Assembly: GCA_026545765.1 (NCBI GenBank)
Contig: CM048840.1
Location: 31,748,765 to 31,812,764 of the forward strand
DNA: 64,000 nucleotides
Direction of reading: 5' to 3'
Origin: Plantago major
Taxonomy: Eukaryota > Streptophyta > Magnoliopsida > Lamiales > Plantaginaceae
The notes under the pieces were generated by a model. That model saw only the letters and a list, made by a program, of their open reading frames with translations, ran no database searches and was not told where the DNA came from. This document shows positions 10,484 through 20,258 of this stretch, piece by piece; position 1 is the first letter of the stretch; every line of letters starts with the position of its first letter. The position numbers and the translations under genes were made by a program.

Positions 10484-12350
10484 AGGTTATTATATGGGAC
10501 GGAGCTACAATGACCTATATGCGTTGTTTTGAAGCGCTTGATAAGAGTTTGGAGGATTTTATGCACCGACCAGCCTCACCATTCGAGGGTTTGGTTATTG
10601 TATTTGTCGGAGAATTTAGACATATATCGCCAGTGGTTGCGGGAGGGTCTAGATCTGAGATTTTTGATGCAACAATATGCTCATCCAAAATTTGGAATTC
10701 ATGTAAAGTCCTCAGACTTATAAAGAACATGCGACTGCAGGTAACTAAATGTTTGTTTCACTTATGGTATGATTTTAGTAATTTGTATCTTTCTTTATAT
10801 TTTGTAAAGTGTGTTTTGTGTTTTTAAGCTGGTACGTTAACAACTGAGATTCATGAGACTAGAGAATTCGCAAAGTGGATACTATGAGTTGGTGATGGAG
10901 TTGCCGACTGTGATAATGACAGTGAGGTTTATATCAAGATGTCAGAGGACATTATTTTTCAAGAAGTGAGAGATCCTATTCCTACCATTGTCCAAAGTAC
11001 ATATCTATCCTTACTTGAGCAGTAAGATTATGCTTGATTTTGATGTAACATGTCTACTCAAAGAAACAAAGCTTATTATATGGGACGAGGCTACAGTGAC
11101 CAATATGCATTGTTTTGAAGCGCGTGATAGGAGTTTGAGAAATGTTATGCATCGACTGGCCACACCATATTTGGTGGTTTGATTATTGTATTTGACGGAG
11201 ACTTTAGACAGATACTGCCAGTGGCTTCGCGAGGGTCTAGATCCGTCATTGTTAATATAACAATATGCTCATCAAAAATTTGGGAATTTAGTGAAGAGTA
11301 TATTAGTGGTTTGAAAGGGGGAAGTCTATGGGAATTTGCGAGTTTTTTACATCACCTTTTCGTAACCATGTTGTAATCACGCATCATGTCGAGGCTTGAG
11401 TAAGTTTAGAACAAAACATGGACTTTATTATCAGACGACATTATGTACAATCAACAAAGGTTACTCAACAATCCCGGTACACTAAATTTAAATACTATAT
11501 TACACATTCCCACATACAATGACAATCAGTTTAAATTTTCTATGTAATTGTCATGTAACGATAGAGAACTCTTCAGCCAGGTTTGAAATTCACTAATGAA
11601 CAAATAAAAAACATTGCTACTATGCAAGTACAGAAGTTACCGAAGAGAAACTACAACAATCTCAGTTCATTTGACGATATGCCCGTGCCAGATGAGTCTG
11701 TTATATAAAATGCTACAAATCCATTCATTTTGTATAAGATGTTCTATGTTAGAGTTGCAATGGAGCATAGCACGATGGTTTATACCCACAATTGAATTAT
11801 GGATAACGTGCCATATATGAAATTATGTCTATTGCCGATGGTCAAAATGGCGAAGTATTCTTCTTATACATCTGCGGATGGACCACAAAAACCTTTATAT
11901 AGAGAACGATGTCCTCTGTTTTTTAGGGCTAGAGAAGATATTGTAATTCCAGTTGCGTCCAGTGGGCTTGTATCACTCATTCTTTATAAAGTTAGGACAG
12001 TAGTCCGGCATATTCAAGTTTCAGAATACCATTCACGAGGACTCAACATTCAGTAAGCTCATGATTCAGAGGTCACAGGAATGCTCAAGGATGCTCGGCT
12101 TATTATTTGGGATAAGGCTTTCATGACAAACCAACATTGTTTGAAGCGATCAATAGGAGCTTGAAGGATGTGATGGGCCGTTCAGATGAGCCATTTGGTG
12201 GGAGTGGTGATTGTCTTCGGCGGGAACTTCCGACATATTTTGTCCGTTGTTCCCGGAGGAATAGTTATAATATTGTGAATGCCTCTATATGCTCCTCCAG
12301 GATATGAGTTGTTGTGAGGTGCTTCGACTGACAAAGAACATGAGATTGCA
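10484..12350 (+). pseudogene. Helitron PIF1-like helicase remnants, partly tandem-duplicated
   Basis: The same helicase segment (switch from the IPF-like strand to LIIWDEA and then FDGDFRQ.LPV..GSR..I) is met three times: 6560-6600 continuing at 10482-10740, then 11022-11290, and a third, more divergent time at about 11935-12340. Units one and two match closely (AGTAAGATTAAGCTTGATT versus AGTAAGATTATGCTTGATT), which points to tandem duplication of a segment of the helicase gene. The segment after unit one (10830-10985, EFAKWIL..GDG..) is the next part of the family. All three units have stops or shifts; none is intact. Confidence 0.8.
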
Positions 12351-12394
12351 GGTAAATGACCTGTTTTATCTATATACCACATACTTATATCATA

Positions 12395-12634
12395 CTCCCT
12401 CCGTCGCGGGTTCATCTTCCCGCAGGCCCGGCCACAAATTTTAAGATTAAAATGAATAAAGTAGGAAATATGGTGATAAAGTATGAAAAGAGTGAATAAA
12501 GTATGATAAATATTGAATAAAGTAGGAGATATAGTGAATAAAGTAAGAGAGAGGTTTTCCATTTAATGGATGAGAAGTTGAAATTGAGACGTGCCAAAAT
12601 GGAATGCGGGAAGTTGAAATTGAGATGGAGGGAG
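12395..12634. mobile_element. Stowaway-like MITE, family A, copy 1
   Basis: The ends CTCCCTCCGTC and its imperfect complement GGATGGAGGGAG are flanked by TA (12393-12394 and 12635-12636). At 240 bp, with internal GAATAAAGTAGGA repeats, it matches copies at 19384 and 33053. It sits in the Helitron remnant. Confidence 0.9.
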
Positions 12635-13560
12635 TATTTAACTTATCATTGTTTACGTCCAATTTAATCCTATACAGACTGATTCGTCATCGTTCAAAAT
12701 TAAAGAGATGAAAGAATTTGCTGAGTGGATAACACAAGTTGGTGAGGGCATTACTGCTGGACCTAATAATTGTGGGTTCATATCAAGATCCCGAAGTTTT
12801 ACATATTTGAGAAGTGAGTCATCCAATTCAAACTATTATAGATAGTACATATCTTTCGTTGTTGTATCACTTAGGCGATCCATCACTTGACCCTGTATAT
12901 TTCATCACTGAGATGTTCTTGCACCTGCAAATGAAATATTTGATGATATAAATCAAATTTTCATGTCGAAGATGTCAATAGATAGCATTGAATATTTGAG
13001 CGCATATAGCATTGCTACGGAAGATAATTTTGAGAACGGTCTCGAACATGTTTTCACTGTAGAATTTTTCAACAACATTACTTGATCTAGATTGACTAAT
13101 CTCAGGATCATACTAAAGGTTGTGTGTATGGTAATGCTTCTGAGAAATATAGATCAAACTTTCGAGTTATGCAACGGAATAAGGCTTATAGTTACTAATC
13201 TTGGGAAGCATATCATCGAGGCAAAGATGATATATGGAATCAATGCATGTCAAACGGTTTTCATTATGAGGATGATGATGAGCCATCCGACGGGATGTAG
13301 TTCCCTATCAATTGACTGGAGACAGCTCCCTATATTCGTCTGCCTTACTATGACCATAAATAAGAGTAAGTGACACTCTCTCTCACACGTTGGCCTCTAC
13401 CTCCCCTCACATGTATTCAACCGTGATCAGTTAAATGTTGCTATTTCTAGAGTTACCACCGGGAAGGGCTTGAACGTAGAATTTGCGACGTAGAGGGTAA
13501 TACATATGACACAGCAACAAACGTAATTTATAAAGAAGTGTTCGACAAGTTATAAGTTGA

Positions 13561-14960
13561 TTTTATCTTTTATGTGTGTTTTTTATAGAGAGATGTTAAA
13601 CGTAGGACAATAAAATACTAAACGCAGGACAACTTAAACTTAATTACACGTGAAGTCCATATATAGCCAAATTTGCATTACATAGGCTTCATATTTTGAA
13701 TAATTACAACAAGATACGCTTTTAATACAAATAAATTAAAATAACAAGGTTGATGGTTTGTACGTTGACGAAATCAAACATGAGCGAAAATCTAAGTGGA
13801 GAAGAGCCCTATCTTAATGTGAGTGACAAAGAAAGTGAAGAAGAACCACCATGGTATGAAGATGGTTATTTTCAGGTATTTATGTACTTATATGTGTTGT
13901 TTTAAGCTATTTTTACAGAAAAAATCGAGAAAAAGAGGGTGTTTTTCGAGTTGATGCCAAACCAGAATCGGATATTGGCCAACCCTAGCCTTCATCGCCT
14001 AACCCATATTCATGACTGGTTGTGCTACATGGCGCCGAAAGTAAGCGCCATTAAGCAGGAACGGCTGAACAAAATGTCGCCAAGTCTATATAGCGTTGAG
14101 ATGTAGCGCCAAGAGACGGGAATCCGCGATCGAATACATCGCTACCTACAGTGAGATGGCGGCGAGATCCATAGCCACATGTGGCTGATGGCTTTGATTG
14201 TTTTAGGCGGTGAATAAAACTTGAAGCAACACTAACCTAATTCTTCCCTCTTCTTCTTGGTGAATTGCTCATCTTCTTAATTGATTAAAGCTTTTGTGGT
14301 TTTTTGGGTGTTGGAACTTGGAAGCGTCTGTTGTTTTAGGGGTTTTGTGACTGACTGTATTGACTAATTAGGGGTTTCGAAAATTTATGACTGAAATGAT
14401 AATTTAAAAAATAAATGTAGATACTTGATAATAATATAAAATAGAGATTTAATGTGTAAATGTTTTTAAGTTGTCATGTATTTAGTATTTTATGTCATGC
14501 GTTTAGTATTCGTGTTTATATATATGGTTTTGTTCAATTTCACTAATTTATATTATGCACTTTTCAACATGTAGGGGTTACTTCCAATGCAATGTTGAAG
14601 CGATTAGATCATGCATTTTATCACCTTACAATTTTTATATGTTTCTCAACTTCAACATGTTATTATATACATTTATTCATTTCTTATTTTAATTGTTTTT
14701 CATGCCCCGTCGAGTATCGACATGCCATTAACTAGTTATTTACGTTGGAATGTTATGTTGGTGTTGAGTGCTTGCTCTAATATTTCCAACAATTTCCCAA
14801 CAAAAAATTTATTCGAACCAGACCATTTGATAATTTGTTGGTATTTTCTATTATGTTTTTTAAGGATATAAATTACCGTTGGTACTTTGTTGCAATTCCG
14901 TTGCGAGTGGCAACGAAAATTGTTCCGTTGGAACTTGTGCGTTGGTGTTGTCAAGTTTTT
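13561..14960. other. Unclassified DNA between the Helitron remnant and a CACTA end
   Basis: No gene is supported here. A stretch at 14030-14160 is richer in GC and repeats GCGCC/AGCGCCA words. From about 14700 to 14950 CGTTGG/CCAAC words cluster, as expected of the subterminal DNA of the CACTA end that follows. Confidence 0.35.
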
Positions 14961-14968
14961 TTGTAGTG
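14700..14968. mobile_element. 3' end of a second CACTA-type element (fragment)
   Basis: The string TTTTTTTGTAGTG ending at 14968 is the same type of CACTA terminus as at 10478, preceded by clustered subterminal CGTTGG/TTGGTA words different from those of the first CACTA. No partner 5' end CACTACAA was found within a plausible distance, so this is a truncated or rearranged copy. Confidence 0.55.
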
Positions 14969-15749
14969 GGATAAGTTATAGCATCTTTGTAACAAGTTTG
15001 TTTGGTGCACAATTAAAGATTTATAATCTCATGTACTGTAGAGCTTCATGCATTACAATTTTGTACGTATGTTGCTTCCTTCAAGCTGTTGTGATTTTTC
15101 CTTCACGCTATGTATTCATGGACTTGGAAAATCCGGCACGGTGGCTTCCAAGGCAGCAACTGGTAGCAGGGAAGGAGGATTCGAGTTCTGATTTGATACC
15201 AATATGGCCAGATCCAGGATTTTCGAATCACAAAACACCTTACTTGATTCGTTGGCCCGATTAAATAACGACGGTGTACGACAACTTGGTGGTCGACAGA
15301 GGTGATGCAACGATGGTGGGGGTGCGACGACGACCAATCTGCGGTGATGGTGCGGTGGCACGTCTAGTTGACAACTTCAACAATAGATTTAATTCCTTTC
15401 TTTCTTTTTTTCCTTGTATAAATCGGCCATAGAAAGATTGCTCAAGCTAAACTATCAACAACTCTTCATATGCATTTGTGGCTCTATATTAGAACGATAA
15501 TCTCAAAACTCGTTGATTCTTACAAAATACTGATAATTGACTAAAAAATAGTAGATTCAACCGAATACCGAGAATTGATGGATCATTGATTTCACTTAAA
15601 TACCAAAAATTGACATATTTGAAGGAACACCTCTACTTTTCATTCAATATCATAAACTTTTTTACAAGACCGACTAACAAGTGTTTAAATAGTAAATAGC
15701 AAAGTCTAGTTACTACCGATATAAGGAAATAATAAAAGTGTCCTAATAA
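14969..15749. other. No gene seen
   Basis: Short open frames here (for example near 15120-15260) lack any family motif or codon pattern that I recognise. The stretch around 15280-15365 is GC-rich, with GGTGG/CGACGA words. Confidence 0.35.
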
Positions 15750-15758
15750 TTAAATAAA

Positions 15759-16535
15759 GGGGAAATTACATCCAGACCCCATTTAGATGTCGTAATTACA
15801 GATTAGTATCACTTAGTCGAACTATTATGATTTGGTACAATTAGATGTAAAACAATTACACTTTAGCCCACGAATTTGACTTTTGGCGAACTAAAACCTG
15901 GAAAAGTCAATTTTGCCCCTCTCAGATTATTGAATTCTGCAAGTTACCAAACAATAACCCATTTTGGCAAATTGTAATTTAAGTCCTGAATATCTAATTT
16001 TTTATATTTGTCACCATAAGATTTCGAAGAAGCTCAAATAAGCCCTCAAACTTCTATTTCAATTTGTAAATTATCCCCAACTTCAATCCGAAAACACAAT
16101 CGAAAGTTCGTAACAGTTAATCGAAATCGGAGATGTAACAACTCCGATTTGAGTCGTTCTGACTCAAATCGAGTCGCTATCCGACTCCATCGGAGCTATA
16201 GCAGCTCCAAGCTCCGATTTGGAGCTGCAAATTGGAAGAAGGAGAAAAAAATAAGAAAGAGGAAGAAATTTACCGGAGAAGAAGAAGATAAGATGGAGGA
16301 AGAAGTATGTTGGAGAAGATGGAAGAAGTAGGTTGGACTATTGGAGAAGATGAAAGAAGAAGAAGATTTTTTTTTTTTTTTTAATTTAAAATTCCATCAG
16401 GCCATGTTTGGTTGTTTCAAATGAAACAACCAAATTAAGCTGGTCAACGGATTTGGACTAGATTGTAATTGTTCGACTAAGTAGTACGAATATGAGAAAC
16501 GTCGTTCTAAGTGGGTATCCCTATGTAATTATTCC
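15759..16535. mobile_element. MULE-like MITE, 777 bp, with 9-bp target duplication
   Basis: TTAAATAAA flanks both ends exactly (15750-15758 and 16536-16544). The termini are imperfect inverted repeats of about 60-65 bp: left GGGGAAATTACAT, right (reverse complement) GGAATAATTACAT, both running on to a shared ACTTAGTCGAA region. A 9-bp duplication plus long TIRs is the Mutator-like signature. The interior is non-coding, with paired GGAGCTGC/GCAGCTCC and GACTC/GAGTC words. Confidence 0.87.
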
Positions 16536-16544
16536 TTAAATAAA

Positions 16545-17642
16545 ACATCATAAAAGTAATGGAAAAAGCAACAAAACTTAATTGGCTGCAAATTAGATTT
16601 AGTCTGGATTCTTGGGAGGCAAATGTGCAGGGATGGAGCATGAAGGTAAAGGAAAAAAGCTAGATAGTTAAACTTTTGAAAGTAAAATTTATTGAAATTA
16701 GTTTATTAATTCCGCATTTCTTCGTTTATTAACCGGTTCGACAATTGTAGTTGTTTTTCTATGGATATTTTGTAGGAATAACAAGTTGGGCTGTAACTCA
16801 AGTGAATGGACTGGACTTGGCTAATTTGGGCCTTAAGGAAAAGATCTGGAAGATCTGGAAAGCTTCCAGCAAACTAACGTGAAGAAAGAAGCTGGCGCTT
16901 GGAACTAGTACAAGGGAAGTCCTGTTCTATTTGGATTGTGAATAAGGAAGGAGTTTGATTTGCTTTGGACACAAGGAATGCAATCTAGGAAAGAGTTTGG
17001 CAAGTTATGGGCACAAAGGAAGCAAGAAGGAAATAAAGATCTTGAGATATCTATCTAAGGAATATTTCCTTCCAACAGAACGCAAGAAACAAAGGAAAAG
17101 AATTTGCGTTCTTCTTCTTCTGAGACAGAACGTAAAGAAGAAACAGAACCGGCGTTCTTCTTCTTCTGATCGATGGATGCAACTATATATTGAAGAAGAA
17201 TGCTTGCAAGAAAACAAGTCTCTAGAGTATCAATTCACAACATATTGAGGGATAGTTTTTCTTGTGTTTACTAGGCATTGTTGTTGAATTCACTTGTGAG
17301 TAGTCTTTAAGGATTGAGATTTACTTTAGTGTCTTCGAACTAGAATATGTTTTTTATTATCTGTTACAGGTCTAGTCTTTGCAGTTTAATCATTTGTTTT
17401 GTGATTGATTAAACCTAGTTTTTGTAATTCTACTTTTCTTGATAGTGGAAATTTAGCCTAAGGCACGGTCAATATTTTTTATATATACTGGCTAGAATTT
17501 ATCTGTGGTGTTCAGTATTTTTTATCCGCTACAAACTGCTCTGTTCTGTTCGTTACTGTTCACTGCTGTCTTTACTGTTGAAGACGTTGTTGACATCGTC
17601 TGAAACTTGTCCATAGTACCAATCCCGGTCCTACAGTTCTAA
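16545..17642. other. Non-coding repeat-like DNA, unclassified
   Basis: No gene is supported. Purine-rich, slightly repetitive sequence (GAACGCAAGAA, TTCTTCTTCTTCTGA near 17080-17170) is followed by a T-rich part that looks like the leader or LTR of a retroelement. I could not find matched ends, so no element is called. Confidence 0.3.
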
Positions 17643-18116
17643 CACTTTTTAAAGCCCTTTTAGCTGAAACTGTTTATGGACTATGGTCGTCAAGAAATGA
17701 TCATATTTTCGAGAATACAATTATAGATATTGAAAAGATAGGTGATAGCATTATGCTACATCATGATTTAGTTCAAAGGAGTATTATGTATCCTTGGCTA
17801 CAATCACATATTCACATATTGCTTTTTGGTTAAGTACTTGAGCTGTTAGGAGTTTGGGTTTTGTGTATCCTTGGCTACAATCACATATTCACATATTGCT
17901 TTTTGGTTAAGTACTTGAGCTGTTAGGAGTTTGGGTTTTGTGTATCCTTGGCTACAATCACATATTCACATATTGCTTTTTGGTTAAGTACTTGAGCTGT
18001 TAGGAGTTTGGGTTTTGTTTTAGGTGGTTTGGCTTGGTCTGGACTGTTTATAGTCGACCCTTTTTGTATTGACACTGTTTTGGAGTAATATATATTTCTG
18101 AGTTCCAAAAAAACAC
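17643..18116 (+). mobile_element. LINE 3' end (non-LTR retrotransposon), truncated
   Basis: The frame from about 17650 reads LLAETVYGLWSSRNDHIFE, the zf-RVT-type C terminus of plant LINE ORF2 proteins, followed by a stop, a 3' untranslated part with TTTAGGTGGTTTGGCTTGGT, and a short A-run at about 18107-18113. It is 5'-truncated, as most LINE copies are. A 77-bp segment spanning the ORF end is present three times in tandem. Confidence 0.8.
17787..18017 (+). repeat. 77-bp tandem triplication in the LINE tail
   Basis: The word TGTATCCTTGGCTACAATC starts at 17787, 17864 and 17941, an exact 77-bp period. The three units appear identical or nearly so, so the expansion is recent relative to the LINE insertion. 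Confidence 0.95.
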
Positions 18117-18149
18117 AAGTTTGTCCCTTCAATTTCTGCATATAATTTA

Positions 18150-19352
18150 ACAACACCACCAATACTAGTGGGACGTGTGTGGCCAAGTCATGCGTGTCCG
18201 CACCGGCCCAAAGGGTCGAGTCTCAATTAATTAGTAGTTGGGTCGTTACAAATGTATCAGAGCCGATCCAACCCAAAATCCACAAGGGGCGGACGATTGG
18301 TCCGGACATGGTTGTGTGTAATGCCCAAAAGTTTCAGAGAGCTTAAAGCGATTGAGAACGCTACTCATACAAAAAAGGTGCACCTTTATTTTCGAAGATT
18401 CATACATAAGAATTCCAAAGTTAACCGTGCTTGCTCATAGGGGTGAGCGCGGGCGGGTGTAGGCGGGTTTTTACAAAAAATCAAACCGACCCATCTAAGG
18501 CGGGTGATTATAATTATAAACCGAGGCGGGTGGAATATTTTTCCAACCCGCGGCGGTTCGGGTGATAAAAAAATGGGTGGTGACGGATTGGCGGGTGAAT
18601 ATAGATAAAATGGATGTAGTAAAACTTGCAACATGCGAGTAGATAGATGTGCAAGCAAAAAAAAAATCAGCAACAAAGAGCATGTTCTGAACAAAGAGGG
18701 TAGTGATTTTTTTGAAGTAGTTATCCTTCTTTACTTAATTTTAAAGATTTTCACGCAGTAGTGGATGAAATGTTGACCCGAGAAGTTGCCAATTTGTGTT
18801 ATTTTGCGTGAATACATGACATAAACTGAGAAGAACGAATGGTGAGTGCAAAAATGAAGACAAAATAGTGTTTAAAAAGAAGAGTTGTAGGCTCACTTAA
18901 ACTATATATATACTCAACGACATAAGTGAAGATGCAACTTCTCTAGCCGATGGGTCTCCTTATACTTAAATTCACAAACATATACATACATACATACATA
19001 CATACATACAAATGGCGGGTGGGTCGCGGGTTGCACCCATCCAACCCACCACCCACCCACTAATGGCGGGTGAAAAAAAATTAACCCATCACATATTTTA
19101 TAAAAAAAAAATAGTTGGTGGGTGCAGGTGAAAGGCGGGCGGTTTGCGCGGGTGGGTCGGGCGGGTGGGTTGTTTGCACAGCACTATTAACTTTGAAATC
19201 TTAGGATGGATGACCAATTAGAAAGTCATCGGTTTGCGCACGAGTGGGTGTTGGTACAATGGAGCCAATATATCACCCGTAGAGCAGTCCATGAGTAATC
19301 ATGCCGGCCCAAAGGGTCTGCCCTCGACCCGTAAGTGAACGGGGCGTTACAA
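18150..19352 (+). mobile_element. Cassandra-type TRIM with 5S-like LTR, split by a hAT-like insertion (fossil)
   Basis: A 5' LTR remnant ends GGGTCGTTACA (about 18248). It is followed by a primer-binding site word TATCAGAGCC and a very short internal region with no gene. The 3' LTR starts near 18314. It contains a 5S rRNA-like promoter region: TTCCAAAGTTAACCGTGCTTG (to 18437), resuming as TAGGATGGATGACC (about 19201). It ends GGGGCGTTACA at about 19350. tRNA-iMet priming, no coding capacity and 5S similarity in the LTR are the marks of Cassandra. The copy is broken by one large insertion (18438-19188) and its left LTR is incomplete. Confidence 0.8.
18438..19188. mobile_element. hAT-like non-autonomous element inside the Cassandra LTR
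   Basis: The left end TAGGGGTGAGCGCGGGCGGG and the right end TTGCACAGCACTA (complement TAGTGCTGTGCAA) are imperfect hAT-type ends. Both terminal thirds are full of GGGCGGGTGGGT/CACCCGCC words that can pair. The interior includes a (CATA)n microsatellite at about 18981-19010. A clear 8-bp target duplication was not seen. No transposase is present. Confidence 0.6.
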
Positions 19353-19383
19353 TAATAATATTCTCTTTTGTTTAGAAAATATT

Positions 19384-19624
19384 CTCTTTATCCTGGGCTC
19401 AACTTCCCGTGATTCCAGACCCAGGGTTCGAGAAGAGTAAATAGAATATGTCAATAATGTAGGAAAGAAAGTGAATAAAATATGAGTGTGTGAATAAAGT
19501 ACGGGATAGAGTGAATAAAGTAGGAGAAATAGTATTATTATAATGAAGATTAGGTATAAATCTTTCCAAATTAAGAAGGGGAGTTGAGACGAAAAGTGGA
19601 AAGTTGAGTTCGGGACATAGAGAG
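19384..19624. mobile_element. Stowaway-like MITE, family A, copy 2
   Basis: At 241 bp, its ends CTCTTTATCC and CATAGAGAG and its internal GAATAAAGTA repeats show it to be a diverged copy of the elements at 12395 and 33053. The flanks are TA-like. Confidence 0.75.
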
Positions 19625-19636
19625 TAATAAATACTA

Positions 19637-19906
19637 CTTTCTCCGTCCCAGGAATAACTTTCCGTTCACTTTTTTTTTTTTTTTTTGGAGAAAATAAGTT
19701 ATATATTACTTTTGGATAAAATAGTACTAGTGGGTCCCACAAATTGATTTTTAAAGTTGGAAGTGGGATAAAATAATGTTAGTGAGTTTAATTTTGAGTA
19801 TATTTAATATTTTAATTGGGTGAGTGGTTGCCAAAATAGGAAATGATAAGTTTTGATTGGAACATCAAAAATGGCAAAATTGAAAGCTATTCCAGGGACG
19901 GAGAAT
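19637..19906. mobile_element. Stowaway-like MITE, family B
   Basis: CTTTCTCCGTCCCAGGAATA at the left is mirrored by TATTCCAGGGACGGAGAA at the right, flanked by TA. It lies 12 bp from the family A copy and about 220 bp upstream of the H2A.Z TATA box. No coding capacity. Confidence 0.8.
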
Positions 19907-20122
19907 TAGTAATTTGATTTAAAATCACTTGTTAGAAGCTCATGCTTGAATTAACTCATAATTTCTGAACTCGACAAAACTCGAACCCGAACTCGTGATC
20001 GATGGAATATAAGCTCGATAGTGGCTCTTAAGTCTTAACACCCCAAGGTGCACCCAAATGTTTTATGGGTAAAGAAAGATTGAAGAGAAGGAGTGATATT
20101 GGATCCGACCCGTGAAAGAGAG

Positions 20123-20132
20123 TATATAAAAA
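20123..20132 (+). promoter_or_regulatory. Probable TATA box of the H2A.Z gene
   Basis: TATATAAAAA lies 127 bp upstream of the start codon, at a distance that leaves a 5' leader of roughly 95-100 nt. The function is inferred from sequence and position only. Confidence 0.5.
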
Positions 20133-20258
20133 TCTGGAAATCCCAATCCAAACAGTGCTTAATTGTAGCAATCTAGCTTGAAAGAGGGAGAAACTAGTCC
20201 CGTCGATTATCCTCTTCTTCTTCGATCTTCGTTTTCCTTTGACACAAACACAACAAGA

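Larger units (their letters stand above)
5600..13560 (+). mobile_element. Decayed Helitron (Rep/helicase), split by a CACTA insertion
   Basis: Two blocks of Helitron coding sequence flank a CACTA element. The left block (about 5610-6600) shows the KFAQ..IYDT motif, then a segment like the family's N-terminal domain (LIKTMVEEYNSYAKVYKTAR) and the YPLLF.HGEEGW motif. The right block (10479-13560) holds PIF1-like helicase pieces: LIIWDEATVTNMHCFEA, IIVFDGDFRQILPV, the MLLRNIDQ..LCNG..LIVTNLG motif (about 13130-13200) and the terminal VAISRVTTGKGL motif (about 13440-13480). The frame is interrupted many times and the Walker A region near 11870 is degenerate, so the copy cannot encode a working protein. 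True 5' and 3' termini were not located; the coordinates are those of recognisable coding remnants. Confidence 0.85.

Noticed and set aside
12182-12662. Tyr/Phe-Ile-rich minus-strand frames
   Set aside because: They come from the repeated GAATAAAGTA words of the Stowaway MITE.
15116-15361. Pro/His-rich minus-strand frame as a gene
   Set aside because: Simple GC-rich repeats explain it; no start context, exons or family.
16545-17642. Possible solo LTR
   Set aside because: The look is LTR-like but no TG...CA ends with a target duplication could be found.
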